Source: Lysobacteraceae bacterium
GTDB taxonomy: Bacteria; Pseudomonadota; Gammaproteobacteria; Xanthomonadales; Rhodanobacteraceae
Length of the DNA stretch: 64,000 bases
Assembly: GCA_021372495.1 (NCBI GenBank)
Contig: JAJFUF010000031.1
Location: 1-64,000, forward strand
Direction: 5' to 3'
The position numbers and the translations under genes were made by a program. Shown here in pieces: positions 45,577 through 56,054 of the stretch (position 1 is its first letter; each line of letters opens with the position of its first letter). The notes under the pieces were generated by a model. It was not told the DNA's origin. It made no database searches and saw only the letters and a program-made list of their open reading frames with translations.

Positions 45577-48500
45577 TCAGGCGACGCCGGCCAGTTTAGC
45601 GGCTTCGGCCAGATCCACCTGCACCAGGCGCGAAACGCCCGGCTCGCGCATGGTCACGCCGCACAACTGGTGCGCGGCCTCCATCGTCGCCTTGTTGTGG
45701 CTGACGAAGATGAACTGCACGCGCTCGCTCATTTCGTTGACCATGCTCGAGAAGCGGCCGACGTTGGCCTCGTCCAGCGGCGCATCGACCTCGTCCAGCA
45801 GGCAGAACGGCGCGGGATTCAGGCGGAAGATCGCGAACACCAGCGCCACCGCGGTCAGCGCCTTCTCGCCACCGGACAGCAGCGAGATGTTGCTGACGCG
45901 CTTGCCGGGCGGGCGCGCCATGATCGCCACGCCGGTGTCGAGCAGGTCCTCGCCGGTCAGCTCGAGGTAGGCGTGGCCGCCGCCGAACAGGCGCGGGAAC
46001 AGCTCCTGCATGCCGGCGTTGACACGGTCGAAGGTTTCCTTGAAGCGCTGGCGGGTCTCGCGGTCGATCTTCTTGATCGCGTTCTCCAGCGTTTCCAGCG
46101 CGGTGGTGAGGTCGGCCAACTGCGCGTCGAGGTAGGTCTTGCGCTGCGACTGCTCCTCGTATTCCTGGATCGCGGCGAGGTTGACCGGCTCCAGGCGGCG
46201 GATCTTCTGTTCGAGGTCGGCGAGCTGCTGCTGCCAGTGCGCTGGTTCGGCCGCCTCGTCCAGTTCGGCCAGCAACGGCTGCAATTCCAGGCCCGCGGCC
46301 GCGATCGCCTCGGCGAGCTGCTGCGCGCGCAGGCGCAGTTCCTGCTCGGCCAGGCGCTTCTCCGACAGTGCCTCGCGCAACTCGCCGAGGCGGTGCTCGA
46401 CGCGCTGGCGCTCCTGCTCGTAGCGGCGGAACTCGCCGTCGCAGTCCTCCAGCGCCTTGCGCGCCTCGACCAGTTGCCGGTCCACCAGCAGGCGCTGGTC
46501 GAGATAGGTCTGGCGTTCCGCTTCCAGCTCGGCGAGCGGATCGTGGCCGGTGGCGAGCTGGGCGGCGATCTCCGCCCGGCGCGCTTCGAGCTGCGCCAAC
46601 TGCGCGTGCATGCGCCCCAGCGACTGCTCCAGCGCGGCCAGCGCGGTGCGCTTCGACTCCATGGCGAGCGCGTGCTGGTGCGCCTGCTCGTCGGCCTCGC
46701 GCGCGTTCATGCGCGCTTCCTCGCGCGCTTCCAGCAAGCCGCGGCGCTCGGCCTCCAGCGCGCGGCGCTGCTCTTCCATCGCGCCCATGCGCGCCACCGC
46801 CGTCTCCAGCCGCGCGCGCGCCTCGCGCGCCTGGCCCTCGATCTCGGCGCTGCGCGCGACAAGCTCGGCAAGCTCGGCGCCGACCTTCTGCATGCGCGCA
46901 CGCGCGGTTTCGATCTTGCCGCGATGGCCCTGCAACTGGCCGGCCAGCTCGGACATGCGCCGGTGCGCCTGGTACAGCTCGCGCTGGGTGTCGTCGCGGG
47001 CACGCTCGCTCTCGAACTTGTCGGTGCGCAGCGTCTCCAGGCGCTCGCCCAGCTCGGCGGCGCGCGCGTCCAGCGTTTCGGTTTGCGCGGTCAGCACGTG
47101 GATCTCGCGCTCGCGGGCGAGCACGCCGACCTGCTTGCCGGCGGCCCGCAGCACGCGCGCGTAGCCGGGCCCCAGCCACTCGCCGTCGCGGGTGATCACC
47201 GACTGCTGCGCCGGCAGCGTCGACGCGATCGCGCGCGCCTGCTGCAGCGATTCCGCCGCGCGCACCTGGCCGAGCAGGCCGAGCACGGCGGCGGGACCGC
47301 GCACGCGCTCGGCGAGGCTGCCGGCAACCGGCGCCGCGCTCGGCGCCCCCGCGGCGAACAGTGCGACGTCGGCCTCGCCGGCGCCCTGCAGTTCGCCGCT
47401 CAGCGCGTGCGGATCATCGACCAGCACCGCCTCCAGCAATCCGGACAGGCAGGTTTCGACCGCGCGCTCCCAGCCGGCGTCCACCTCCAGCGCCTCGCCG
47501 AGGCGGCGCTCCTTGTCCAGCCCGAGCTGCGCCAGCCAGGCGCTGGCCGCGCCCTGCTCCTGGCCCAGCGCGGCGTGCTGCAGCGCCTCCAGCGAAGCGA
47601 GCCGGCCGCGCGCAGCCTGCAACTGCTGGCGGGTTTCGTTCAGCGCAGACTGCGCCTGGCGCTCGTCGTCGAGTACGCGCTCATGCGCGGCCTTGCGCTC
47701 GTCGAGCAGGCCGCCGAGCGTCTCGACGCGCTCGCGCTGCGCCTCGTGCTCGGCGCCCATGCTTTCCGCCGCGGCGTCCAGTGCGCCGACGTCGGCGGCC
47801 TTCTGCTCGGCCTCCAGCGCTTCGCGGCGCTTGGCGAGGTCGAGCCCCTGGCGATCAAGGTAATCGAGACGGGTGCGCTCGACCTCCGCCGCCTGCGCGG
47901 CTTCCGAGGCGGCGCGCGTGTGCGCGTCCCAGCGCGGCTGCCAGTCGGCGAGGCCGGCCTCGGCGGCGCGCAGCGCGTCGGTGGTTTGCTGCCCGGCCTC
48001 CTTCAGCGCTTCGAGGCGCGGTTCGCCTTCGGCCAGCGCCTGGCGCAGCGTTTCGACCTGGCTGCGGTCGCCGGCGATGTGCTCGCCCAGCTCGTCCCAG
48101 GCGCGTTCGGTTTCCTCGCGCGAGCGCTCCAGGCGCTCGGCCAGCTCGCGGGTATGGCGGATCTGCTGTTCGACGCGCGCGACCTCGGCGCCGACCTTGT
48201 AGACCTCGGCCTGCACCGCGTTGAGGTGCTCGCCGGCGGCCTGATGGCGCTCGCGGCCGGTTTCGATCTGCGCCTCGATCTGGCGCTGCTCGGCGAGCTG
48301 CTTCTCGATCTCGATCTCGGCCTGGCGCAAGCCGCCGCCCTGCTCGTCCAGCGCGCGCGCGATGCTGCGGTAGTTCAGCGCGCGCAGCTCGGCTTCGCGC
48401 CGGGTCTGCTCTTCCTTCAGCGCCTTCCAGCGCTCGGCGGCGCGCGCCTGCCGGTTCAGGTGGTCGAGCTGTTTCTCGACCTCGTCGCGCACGTCGCGCA

Positions 48501-49080
48501 CGCGGTCGAGGTTCTCGCGGGTCGCCTTGATGCGGCTCTCGGTTTCCTTGCGACGCTCCTTGTACTTGGAGATGCCGGCAGCTTCCTCGAGGTGGGTGCG
48601 CAGCTCCTCCGGATGCGCCTCGATGATCTGGCTGATCATGCCCTGTTCGATGATCGAGTAGCTGCGGGGCCCCAGGCCGGTGCCGAGGAACAGGTCGGTG
48701 ATGTCGCGTCGGCGGCAGCGGCCGCCGTTGAGGAAGTAGGCCGATTGGCCGTCGCGGCTGACGATGCGCTTGACCGAGATCTCCGCGTAGCCGGCGTACT
48801 CGCCCTGGATGGTGCCGTCGGCGTTGTCGAAGATCAGCTCGACGCTAGCCTGGCCGACCGGCTTGCGCGCGCTGGAACCGGAGAAGATCACGTCGGTCAG
48901 CGAGTCGCCGCGCAGGCGGCTGGCCGCGCTCTCGCCCATCACCCAGCGGATCGCGTCGATGATGTTGGACTTGCCGCAGCCGTTCGGACCGACGACGCCG
49001 GTCATGTTGGTCGGCAGGTGCAGCGAGGTCGGATCGACGAAGGACTTGAATCCAGCCAGCTTGATCGTGGTCAGGCGCAT
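45577..49080 (-). CDS. smc: Chromosome partition protein Smc
   Basis: Condensin ATPase that organises the chromosome with ScpAB. The 1167 residues have the N-terminal head with Walker A GPNGCGKS at 31-38, two long coiled coils (about 170-500 and 660-1000) around a hinge, and the C-terminal head with signature LLSGGEKALTA and Walker B FCLLDEVDAPLDEAN. The start MRLTTIKLAGFKSF at 49078-49080 is the family start; the frame is open 30 codons further up without similarity. It is upstream of zipA and downstream of bolA, with a 177-base gap. Confidence 0.97.
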   Translation of the reverse strand: MRLTTIKLAGFKSFVDPTSLHLPTNMTGVVGPNGCGKSNIIDAIRWVMGESAASRLRGDSLTDVIFSGSSARKPVGQASVELIFDNADGTIQGEYAGYAEISVKRIVSRDGQSAYFLNGGRCRRRDITDLFLGTGLGPRSYSIIEQGMISQIIEAHPEELRTHLEEAAGISKYKERRKETESRIKATRENLDRVRDVRDEVEKQLDHLNRQARAAERWKALKEEQTRREAELRALNYRSIARALDEQGGGLRQAEIEIEKQLAEQRQIEAQIETGRERHQAAGEHLNAVQAEVYKVGAEVARVEQQIRHTRELAERLERSREETERAWDELGEHIAGDRSQVETLRQALAEGEPRLEALKEAGQQTTDALRAAEAGLADWQPRWDAHTRAASEAAQAAEVERTRLDYLDRQGLDLAKRREALEAEQKAADVGALDAAAESMGAEHEAQRERVETLGGLLDERKAAHERVLDDERQAQSALNETRQQLQAARGRLASLEALQHAALGQEQGAASAWLAQLGLDKERRLGEALEVDAGWERAVETCLSGLLEAVLVDDPHALSGELQGAGEADVALFAAGAPSAAPVAGSLAERVRGPAAVLGLLGQVRAAESLQQARAIASTLPAQQSVITRDGEWLGPGYARVLRAAGKQVGVLAREREIHVLTAQTETLDARAAELGERLETLRTDKFESERARDDTQRELYQAHRRMSELAGQLQGHRGKIETARARMQKVGAELAELVARSAEIEGQAREARARLETAVARMGAMEEQRRALEAERRGLLEAREEARMNAREADEQAHQHALAMESKRTALAALEQSLGRMHAQLAQLEARRAEIAAQLATGHDPLAELEAERQTYLDQRLLVDRQLVEARKALEDCDGEFRRYEQERQRVEHRLGELREALSEKRLAEQELRLRAQQLAEAIAAAGLELQPLLAELDEAAEPAHWQQQLADLEQKIRRLEPVNLAAIQEYEEQSQRKTYLDAQLADLTTALETLENAIKKIDRETRQRFKETFDRVNAGMQELFPRLFGGGHAYLELTGEDLLDTGVAIMARPPGKRVSNISLLSGGEKALTAVALVFAIFRLNPAPFCLLDEVDAPLDEANVGRFSSMVNEMSERVQFIFVSHNKATMEAAHQLCGVTMREPGVSRLVQVDLAEAAKLAGVA

Positions 49081-49257
49081 CGCTATCGGCTTTGAGGGGC
49101 GCGGGGCCGCCGCGGCCCCCGCGCCGCGGCGTGAAGTCGCCACTGTGCCAAGGGCAGTCGCCGGGCGCAATCAGTGATGTGAAATATATTTATATTCAAG
49201 ATATTACAGCTTATATTTAAAGCTTATCATGCGCATGGCGCGCGACGCGCCGTGCGC
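49081..49257 (-). promoter_or_regulatory. smc leader with an A/T-rich upstream block
   Basis: Between about 49178 and 49230 the sequence is almost pure A/T, in sharp contrast to its surroundings, with several TATAAT-like hexamers in the minus direction and an AGCTT/AAGCT inverted repeat. The palindrome CATGCGCATG is at 49228-49237. Nearer the gene, 49098-49126 can form a long G/C hairpin (GGCGCGGGG/CCCCGCGCC) in the 5' leader. The likely role is a strong smc promoter with an UP-like element. Confidence 0.5.
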
Positions 49258-49524
49258 TCAGCGCTCGCCCGGCGCGTGCGCCTCGATGGCGAGCGCGTGC
49301 AGCCGCGCCGGGATCAGATCGCCAACCGCCGCGTAGACCAGGCGGTGCCGCTGGATCGGCGTCTTGCCGGCGAACGCCTCGCTGGTCACGCGCACGCGGA
49401 AGTGGCCCTGCCCTTCGCCGGCGTGGCCGATGTGCAGGTGTCCCTCGTCGATCACCTCCAGCGCCAGCGGCGCCAGCGCCGCCTCGACGCGCTCGCGGAT
49501 CAGCGCGGCGCGGTCGCCGCTCAC
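49258..49524 (-). CDS. bolA: BolA family protein
   Basis: An 88-residue BolA-fold protein (partner of monothiol glutaredoxins, DNA-binding in some relatives). Visible features are [26 protein letters not shown] and [25 protein letters not shown]. The GTG start at 49522-49524 overlaps the yciI stop as GTGA; no ATG start is available without losing conserved residues. It is probably cotranscribed with yciI. The family includes BolA and IbaG (YrbA); the short form with [12 protein letters not shown] fits BolA better. Confidence 0.88.
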   Translation of the reverse strand: MSGDRAALIRERVEAALAPLALEVIDEGHLHIGHAGEGQGHFRVRVTSEAFAGKTPIQRHRLVYAAVGDLIPARLHALAIEAHAPGER

Positions 49525-49820
49525 GGCAACACCTTGCGGAACGGCCGCACGTCGACCTGGCGATACACGCCCGCGGCGACGTAGGGATCGGCGTCCGCCC
49601 AGGCCCGCGCCGCGGCCAGATCCTCGAACTCGGCGACGATCAGGCTGCCGCTGAAGCCGGCCGGGCCGGCATCCTCGGCGTCGATCGCAGGAAACGGCCC
49701 GGCCAGCATCAGCCGCCCCTGGTCGCGCAGCGCGTGCAGGCGCTCGAGGTGCGCCGGACGCACCGACTTGCGTCGCTCCAGCGAATCGGCGACGTCGAGG
49801 CCGTAGATCGCGTACCACAT
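49521..49820 (-). CDS. yciI: YciI family protein
   Basis: A 99-residue dimeric ferredoxin-like fold protein of unknown function. It begins [13 protein letters not shown], has [24 protein letters not shown], and carries the conserved Asp-containing [11 protein letters not shown]. It lies 3 bases after lysS and overlaps bolA, so lysS-yciI-bolA is one unit. The same yciI-bolA pairing is frequent in proteobacteria. Confidence 0.9.
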   Translation of the reverse strand: MWYAIYGLDVADSLERRKSVRPAHLERLHALRDQGRLMLAGPFPAIDAEDAGPAGFSGSLIVAEFEDLAAARAWADADPYVAAGVYRQVDVRPFRKVLP

Positions 49821-49823
49821 CGT

Positions 49824-51344
<1,521 letters not shown>

Positions 51345-51394
51345 GGCGTTCGCGCTGGTTGGGGGATGCGATCGGGCGGTATGGCGGCGGAGCG

Positions 51395-52520
51395 TTATGC
51401 GTCGGCGCGCTTGGCGCCGGCCTCGAGGCCGGCCTTCAGGCTGCCCTCGATGAACTCGTCGAGATCGCCGTCCAGCACCTTCTGCGTATCGCTGCGCTCG
51501 ATGCCGGTGCGCAGATCCTTGATGCGCGCCTGGTCGAGCACGTAGTTGCGGATCTGGCTGCCCCAGCCGATGTCGGACTTGGTCGCTTCCAGCGCGTCCT
51601 TCTCGGCGTTGCGCTTCTGCACCTCGATCTCGTACAGCTTGGCGCGCAGCATCTTCATCGCGCGGTCGCGGTTGGCGTGCTGGCTGCGCTCGGTCTGGCA
51701 GGCCACCACCACGCCGCTGGGCACGTGCGTGATGCGCACCGCCGACTCGGTCTTGTTGACGTGCTGGCCGCCGGCGCCGGAGGAGCGATACACGTCGGTC
51801 TTGAGGTCGGCCGGATTGATCTCGATGTCGATGTCGTCCTCCACCTCGGGGCTGACGAACACCGAGGAGAACGAGGTGTGCCGGCGGTTGTCGGAATCGA
51901 ACGGCGACTTGCGCACCAGCCGGTGCACGCCGATCTCGGTCTTCAGCCAGCCGTAGGCGTAGTCGCCCTCGACGCGGAAGGTGGCGCTCTTGATGCCGGC
52001 GACGTCGCCCGCGCTCACTTCCAGCAGTTCGGTCTTCCAGCCCTTGTGCTCGCACCAGCGCAGGTACATGCGCAGCAGCATCTCGGCCCAGTCCTGCGCC
52101 TCGGTGCCGCCGGCGCCGGCCTGGATGTCGACGAACGCGTTGGCGGCGTCCATCTTGCCGGAGAACATGCGCTGGAATTCCAGCTTCTCGACGCGCGCGG
52201 CCAGCGTCTCGACGTCGGCCGCGACCGCCTTCACCGATCCCTCGTCGCCGTCGGCCGCGGCCAGCTCCAGCAGCTCGCCGGCATCGGCCAGGCCGCTGCT
52301 CAGTTGCGCCAGGCCGGTGACGACGTTTTCCAGACGGGCGCGCTCGCGGCCCAGCTCCTGGGCGCGCTGCGGGTCGTCCCAGACGTTGGGGCTTTCCAGT
52401 TCGCGGGTGACTTCCTCGAGGCGCTCACGCTTGGCCTCGTAGTCAAAGATACCCCCTAAGCGCGTGGACGCGGCCGGCGAGGTCCGCGATGCGCTGGGTG
52501 ATCGGATTGGTCTCGAGCAT
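51395..52520 (-). CDS. prfB: Peptide chain release factor 2 with a programmed +1 frameshift
   Basis: RF2 recognises UGA and UAA stops. Translation starts at ATG 52518-52520 ([25 protein letters not shown]) and meets an in-frame TGA at 52445-52443. The site AGGGGG TAT CTT TGA C is the canonical autoregulatory frameshift, with an internal Shine-Dalgarno 3 bases before CTT. A +1 slip continues as [12 protein letters not shown]. Total length after the slip is 374 residues. The peptidyl-hydrolysis motif [13 protein letters not shown] (GGQ) is intact. A continuous frame starting at 52549 lacks the conserved N-terminus and is an artefact. The gene is followed by lysS. Confidence 0.96.
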
Positions 52521-52631
52521 GGACGGCTGGCGATGCGTAAAGAGTGCAAATGCTAGCAAAGCGCGACGCGCCACGCATGCCCTTCCCGCGCGCGCGGCGC
52601 CATCGGCGGCGCGCCCGATCCGGCGCCGCGC
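52521..52631. other. Intergenic stretch between prfB and rtcB
   Basis: A 111-base gap between two minus-strand genes. It contains an A/T-richer patch at 52535-52560 that could hold the prfB promoter, but I cannot define -35 and -10 elements with confidence. No terminator is obvious. Confidence 0.3.
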
Positions 52632-54059
52632 TCAACCCTTGACGCAGATCTTCGGGCGCAGGAACGCGACCCGCCGCGCCAGTCCCGCGCCTTCCGTCGC
52701 TTCCGCGACCCGATGCACGTCCTTGTAGGCGCCGGGCGCCTCCTCGGCGGCGCCGCGCATGGACTCGGTGCGGATCAGGATGCCGCGCTCGGCCAGCTCG
52801 TCGATCAACTGGCGGCCGCGCCAGCGGCGCAGCGCGGCGCTGCGGCTCATCTGCCGCCCGGCGCCGTGGCTGGCCGAGGAAAAGGCGCGCGCCTCGCCTT
52901 CGGCACAGCCGGCCAGGAGATACGAGCCGGTGCCCATGCTGCCGCCGATGATCACCGGCTGGCCGACCGCGCGGTAGCGTTCGGGCAGCGCCGGATGGCC
53001 GGGCCCGAACGCGCGCGTGGCGCCCTTGCGGTGCACGTGCAGGATGCGTTCGCGGCCGTCGACGCGATGCGGCTCGGCCTTGCAGGTGTTGTGCGAGACA
53101 TCGAACAGCGTTTCCAGATCGGCGCCGGGGAAGAAGTGGCCGAACGTGCGCCGGGTCAGATAGGCGAGGATCTGCCGGTTGGCCAGCGCGCAGTTGATGC
53201 CGGCGCGCATCGCGCCGAGGTAGGCCTGCCCTTCGGGCGAGGCGATCGGCGCGCAGGCCAGCTCGCGGTCCGGCAGGTCGATGCCGAGCCGGGCGGCCGC
53301 CTTGGCCAGCGACACCAGGTACTCGGTGCCGATCTGGTGGCCCAGTCCGCGCGAACCGCAGTGGATCGACACCAGCACGTCGCCCTCGGCGATGCCGAAC
53401 GCCGCGGCGGCTTCGGCGTCGAGCACGCGGTCGACGACCTGCACTTCGAGGTAGTGGTTGCCGGAACCGAGCGTGCCCATCTCGCCGAGCTGGCGCGCCT
53501 TGGCCTGCGCGGAAACCTGCGTAGGGTCGGCGCCGTCGGCGCGGCCGTGGTCCTCGATGTATTCGAGATCGACCGGCTTGCCGTAGCCGCGCTCGACCGC
53601 CCACTGCGCGCCGCCGGCCAGCACGCGGTCAAGTGTCTGCGGATCGACGTGCAGGTGCCCTTCGCGGCCCAGCCCGGCCGGGATGCTGACGAACAGGCCG
53701 TCGGCCAGCGCCTTCATCTTGCGCGCCAGCTTGTCCAGCGTGAGCCCGGTGCGCAGGCAGCGGATGCCGCAGGAGATGTCGAAGCCGACGCCGCCGGCGG
53801 AGACGATGCCGCCCTGCTCCGCATCGAACGCGGCCACGCCGCCGATCGGGAAGCCGTAGCCCCAATGCGCGTCCGGCATGGTCATCGCCGCGCCGACCAG
53901 GCCGGGCAGGCGCGCGACGTTGCCGATCTGCTCGAGCACCTTGTCGTCCATGGCCGCGAGCAGCTCGCGATCGCCGTACAGGATCACCGGCGCGCGCCCC
54001 GCGCCGCCGGCGAGCGCCCAGCGGAAATCGTCCAGCGGTTCGAAACGGGACAGGTCCAT
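52632..54059 (-). CDS. rtcB: RNA-splicing ligase RtcB
   Basis: GTP-dependent ligase that joins 2',3'-cyclic phosphate or 3'-phosphate ends to 5'-OH ends of RNA. The 475 residues contain MPDAHWGYGFPIGG at 61-74, metal ligands in GVGFDISCG (Asp94, Cys97) and SIHCGSRGLGHQIG, SGNHYLEVQ, DVSHNTCK and the guanylylation region ASHGAGRQMSR. ATG 54057-54059 has GAGG about 8 bases upstream. Archease, its activator, is 9 bases upstream. rtcA and a clear RtcR-type regulator are absent, so control differs from the E. coli rtcBA operon. Confidence 0.95.
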   Translation of the reverse strand: MDLSRFEPLDDFRWALAGGAGRAPVILYGDRELLAAMDDKVLEQIGNVARLPGLVGAAMTMPDAHWGYGFPIGGVAAFDAEQGGIVSAGGVGFDISCGIRCLRTGLTLDKLARKMKALADGLFVSIPAGLGREGHLHVDPQTLDRVLAGGAQWAVERGYGKPVDLEYIEDHGRADGADPTQVSAQAKARQLGEMGTLGSGNHYLEVQVVDRVLDAEAAAAFGIAEGDVLVSIHCGSRGLGHQIGTEYLVSLAKAAARLGIDLPDRELACAPIASPEGQAYLGAMRAGINCALANRQILAYLTRRTFGHFFPGADLETLFDVSHNTCKAEPHRVDGRERILHVHRKGATRAFGPGHPALPERYRAVGQPVIIGGSMGTGSYLLAGCAEGEARAFSSASHGAGRQMSRSAALRRWRGRQLIDELAERGILIRTESMRGAAEEAPGAYKDVHRVAEATEGAGLARRVAFLRPKICVKG

Positions 54060-54068
54060 CGCGCGGCC

Positions 54069-54482
54069 TCACACGTCGACCACGCAGCGGGCCTCGACGT
54101 TCATGCCGACCGGCCCGACGCGCAACCCGGTCAGCGTCGCGCCTTTCACCTCGGTGCCGGGCACGATGCCGGAATGCCAGGGCTGGCCGTCCGCCTCGCC
54201 GATCCAGCGCCCGTTCTCGTGGCGCAGGCGGAAACGGGTCAGCGCGAGGCCGCGCGTGCGCGCCTCGGCGAGCAGCCGGTTCAGCCAGGTCACCAGCGCG
54301 AACTCGGGGTCCGTCTCGACGAACTCGACGCGCACGGTTTCGATCGGCCGCACCGCGGCCGGATCCGCCATGATCGCGAACATCGCGGCGGCGGCGGCCT
54401 CGAAGGCGCGCTCGATGGTGGCGCCACGCCCGACCACGCCGACGTCGGCGTCGTGATCGAAGTAGTCGAAGCTCGCGCTCAT
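54069..54482 (-). CDS. Archease, RtcB activator
   Basis: A 137-residue archease that accelerates multiple-turnover RNA ligation by RtcB. Features are the start YFDHDADVGV with its metal-binding acidic residues, RAFEAAAAAMFAIM, FVETDPEFALVTWLNRLLAEA and the C-terminal ARCVVDV. ATG 54480-54482 aligns with the family start; GTG three codons upstream is the alternative. It is directly upstream of rtcB. A perfect FNR-type dyad lies 84 bases before the start. Confidence 0.93.
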   Translation of the reverse strand: MSASFDYFDHDADVGVVGRGATIERAFEAAAAAMFAIMADPAAVRPIETVRVEFVETDPEFALVTWLNRLLAEARTRGLALTRFRLRHENGRWIGEADGQPWHSGIVPGTEVKGATLTGLRVGPVGMNVEARCVVDV

Positions 54483-54565
54483 CGCCCGCACGCGGCAGCG
54501 CCGCCCCGCGGCGACGCCGCTCCTGCCGAAACCTCTCCACTTAACGCCGATCCGCCGCGCGCCGT

Positions 54566-54579
54566 TTGATCGTGATCAA
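54566..54579 (-). promoter_or_regulatory. FNR/ANR-type operator upstream of archease-rtcB
   Basis: TTGATCGTGATCAA is a perfect match to the TTGAT-N4-ATCAA consensus of the FNR/ANR/DNR (CRP-family) oxygen or nitric-oxide regulators. If it activates from -41.5, transcription would start near 54531 and TTAAGT at 54544-54539 could be the -10. The site lies between the CarS-like stop codon and the archease start. The sequence match is direct; function is inferred. Confidence 0.65.
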
Positions 54580-54595
54580 GCGCGGGCCGCGCGCA

Positions 54596-55105
54596 TCACC
54601 ACGGCGTGTCCTTGATCCCGAGGCGGAACGCGAGGCGGTTGACCAGCAGGTCGCCGAGGAAGCTCAGCCCCAGCACCAGCGCGACCTCGTCCACGCGAAG
54701 GTCGACCCAGGGCGCGACCAGCAGCAGTGCGCCCGCGACGAAATCGAGCTGGTCGAACGGCGGCCACGGCGCGCCGGGCGCACGCCCCGCGCGGCGCTTG
54801 CAGAAACTCTTGAGCGCGTCGCCGGCCATCGCGCCGAAGCCGAGCGCCAGCCCGGTCGCCGCCCAGTCCGCCGGGGCGATCCGCGCGTGCGCCCAGCCGA
54901 TCCGCGCCTGCAGCCAGGCGGCCGCGAGCCCGGCCGCGACGCCCGCGGCGAAGCCGAGAACGGTCTTGTGCGCGCCGAACAGGCGCCGCTGCAGCGGCGG
55001 GTTCCAGCCGTGCCAGAAGCGCAGGAACGGCGGCGCCATGTTGGCCGCATAGGCCGGCGCCATCAGGTACAGCACCTGCAGCACGCGCAGGCCGGCGTCA
55101 GCCAT
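54596..55105 (-). CDS. CDP-archaeol synthase (CarS) family protein
   Basis: A 169-residue polytopic membrane protein with the hallmark segments of the CarS/DUF46 family: LYLMAPAYAANMAPP at the start, GAHKTVLG, GFGAMAGDALKSFCKRR, APWPPFDQLDFV and a C-terminal LAFRLGIKDTPW. In archaea this CTP transferase makes CDP-archaeol. Bacteria lack archaeol, so the bacterial substrate is unknown, perhaps another polyprenyl or diacylglycerol phosphate. ATG 55103-55105 is chosen as the start, with 55133-55135 the alternative. It sits between the archease unit and the divergent protease. Confidence 0.87.
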   Translation of the reverse strand: MADAGLRVLQVLYLMAPAYAANMAPPFLRFWHGWNPPLQRRLFGAHKTVLGFAAGVAAGLAAAWLQARIGWAHARIAPADWAATGLALGFGAMAGDALKSFCKRRAGRAPGAPWPPFDQLDFVAGALLLVAPWVDLRVDEVALVLGLSFLGDLLVNRLAFRLGIKDTPW

Positions 55106-55199
55106 CGGCGCCACCCGCGTGGCGCCGCCGACCATGACCTGACGCAAACCCGCCCGCCGACCCGCTGCGGATACTGCGGCTTGCGCGGAGGACGGCCCG

Positions 55200-56054
55200 A
55201 TGTCGATCAGCGAGCTGCTGTGGCTGGCGGTGCTGGCACTGGCGCTGCAGCCGCTGCTGCGCCTGCGCCTGCTGGAAGGCGGACGGCGCCGGCTGCGCGC
55301 GCAGCTCGAGCGTCAGCGCGGCAGTCGCGTGATCCTGCTGGTGCACCGCCAGGAGACGATGAGCCTGCTCGGCTTCCCGCTGATGCGCTACATCGACATC
55401 CACGACTCCGAGGAGGTGATCCGCGCGATCCGCGACACCGATCCGGCCACGCCGATCGACCTGGTGCTGCACACGCCGGGCGGCCTCGCCCTGGCCTCGC
55501 TGCAGATCGCCCGCGCGATCGCGCGCCATCCCGCCACCGTGACCGCGTTCGTGCCGCACTACGCGATGTCCGGCGGCACCCTGATCGCGCTGGCCGCCGA
55601 CCGCATCGTGATGTGCGAGCACGCGGTGCTGGGCCCGATCGACCCGCAGATCGACGAATACCCCGCCGCCTCGATCCTGCGCGCGGTCGCGCGCAAGGAG
55701 CCCAAGGACATCGACGACGCCACGCTCATCTTCGCCGACCAGGCGCAGATGGCGATCGCCCAACTGCGCAAGTGCATCGTCGAGATCGTCGGCGAGCGCT
55801 TCGCGCCCGAAGCGGCCGAGCGGCTCGCCGCGGCGCTGTCCGACGGTCACTGGACGCACGATTATCCGATCGCCCCGCAGGAAGCCGCGGCGCTGGGCCT
55901 GAGCGTCGACATGCGCATGCCCGAGACGATCATGGACATGATGCGCCTGTATCCGCAGCCGACGCGGCGCACGCGCAGCGTCGAGTATGACCTGCGCCCG
56001 CCGCACCCGCCGCGCACGCCCGCCGACCCGCCGCGCAACCGCCGCCAAGGCTGA
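55200..56054 (+). CDS. SDH-family ClpP-fold serine protease, membrane anchored
   Basis: A 284-residue protein with one N-terminal transmembrane helix (about 5-22), then a ClpP/crotonase-like domain: LVLHTPGGLALAS (oxyanion loop, 89-101), the nucleophile in PHYAMSGGTLIAL (Ser124) and CEHAVLGPIDPQI. It matches the serine dehydrogenase proteinase (SDH) family of ClpP-class enzymes, whose substrates are mostly unknown. The last 30 residues are Pro/Arg-rich and disordered. GGAGG lies about 8 bases before ATG. It is the only plus-strand gene of the stress cluster, divergent from the CarS-like gene. Confidence 0.88.
   Translation: MSISELLWLAVLALALQPLLRLRLLEGGRRRLRAQLERQRGSRVILLVHRQETMSLLGFPLMRYIDIHDSEEVIRAIRDTDPATPIDLVLHTPGGLALASLQIARAIARHPATVTAFVPHYAMSGGTLIALAADRIVMCEHAVLGPIDPQIDEYPAASILRAVARKEPKDIDDATLIFADQAQMAIAQLRKCIVEIVGERFAPEAAERLAAALSDGHWTHDYPIAPQEAAALGLSVDMRMPETIMDMMRLYPQPTRRTRSVEYDLRPPHPPRTPADPPRNRRQG

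Noticed and set aside
45520..49095. A 1191-residue open frame on the plus strand
   Set aside because: It is antisense to smc; the composition (Leu/Arg/Ala/Gln) is a mirror of the coiled-coil codons, and no start or motif is recognisable.
54566..54579. The dyad read as a terminator after the CarS-like gene
   Set aside because: The arms are only 5 bases with a 4-base loop and no T-run. A perfect TTGAT-N4-ATCAA match and the position before archease fit an operator better.
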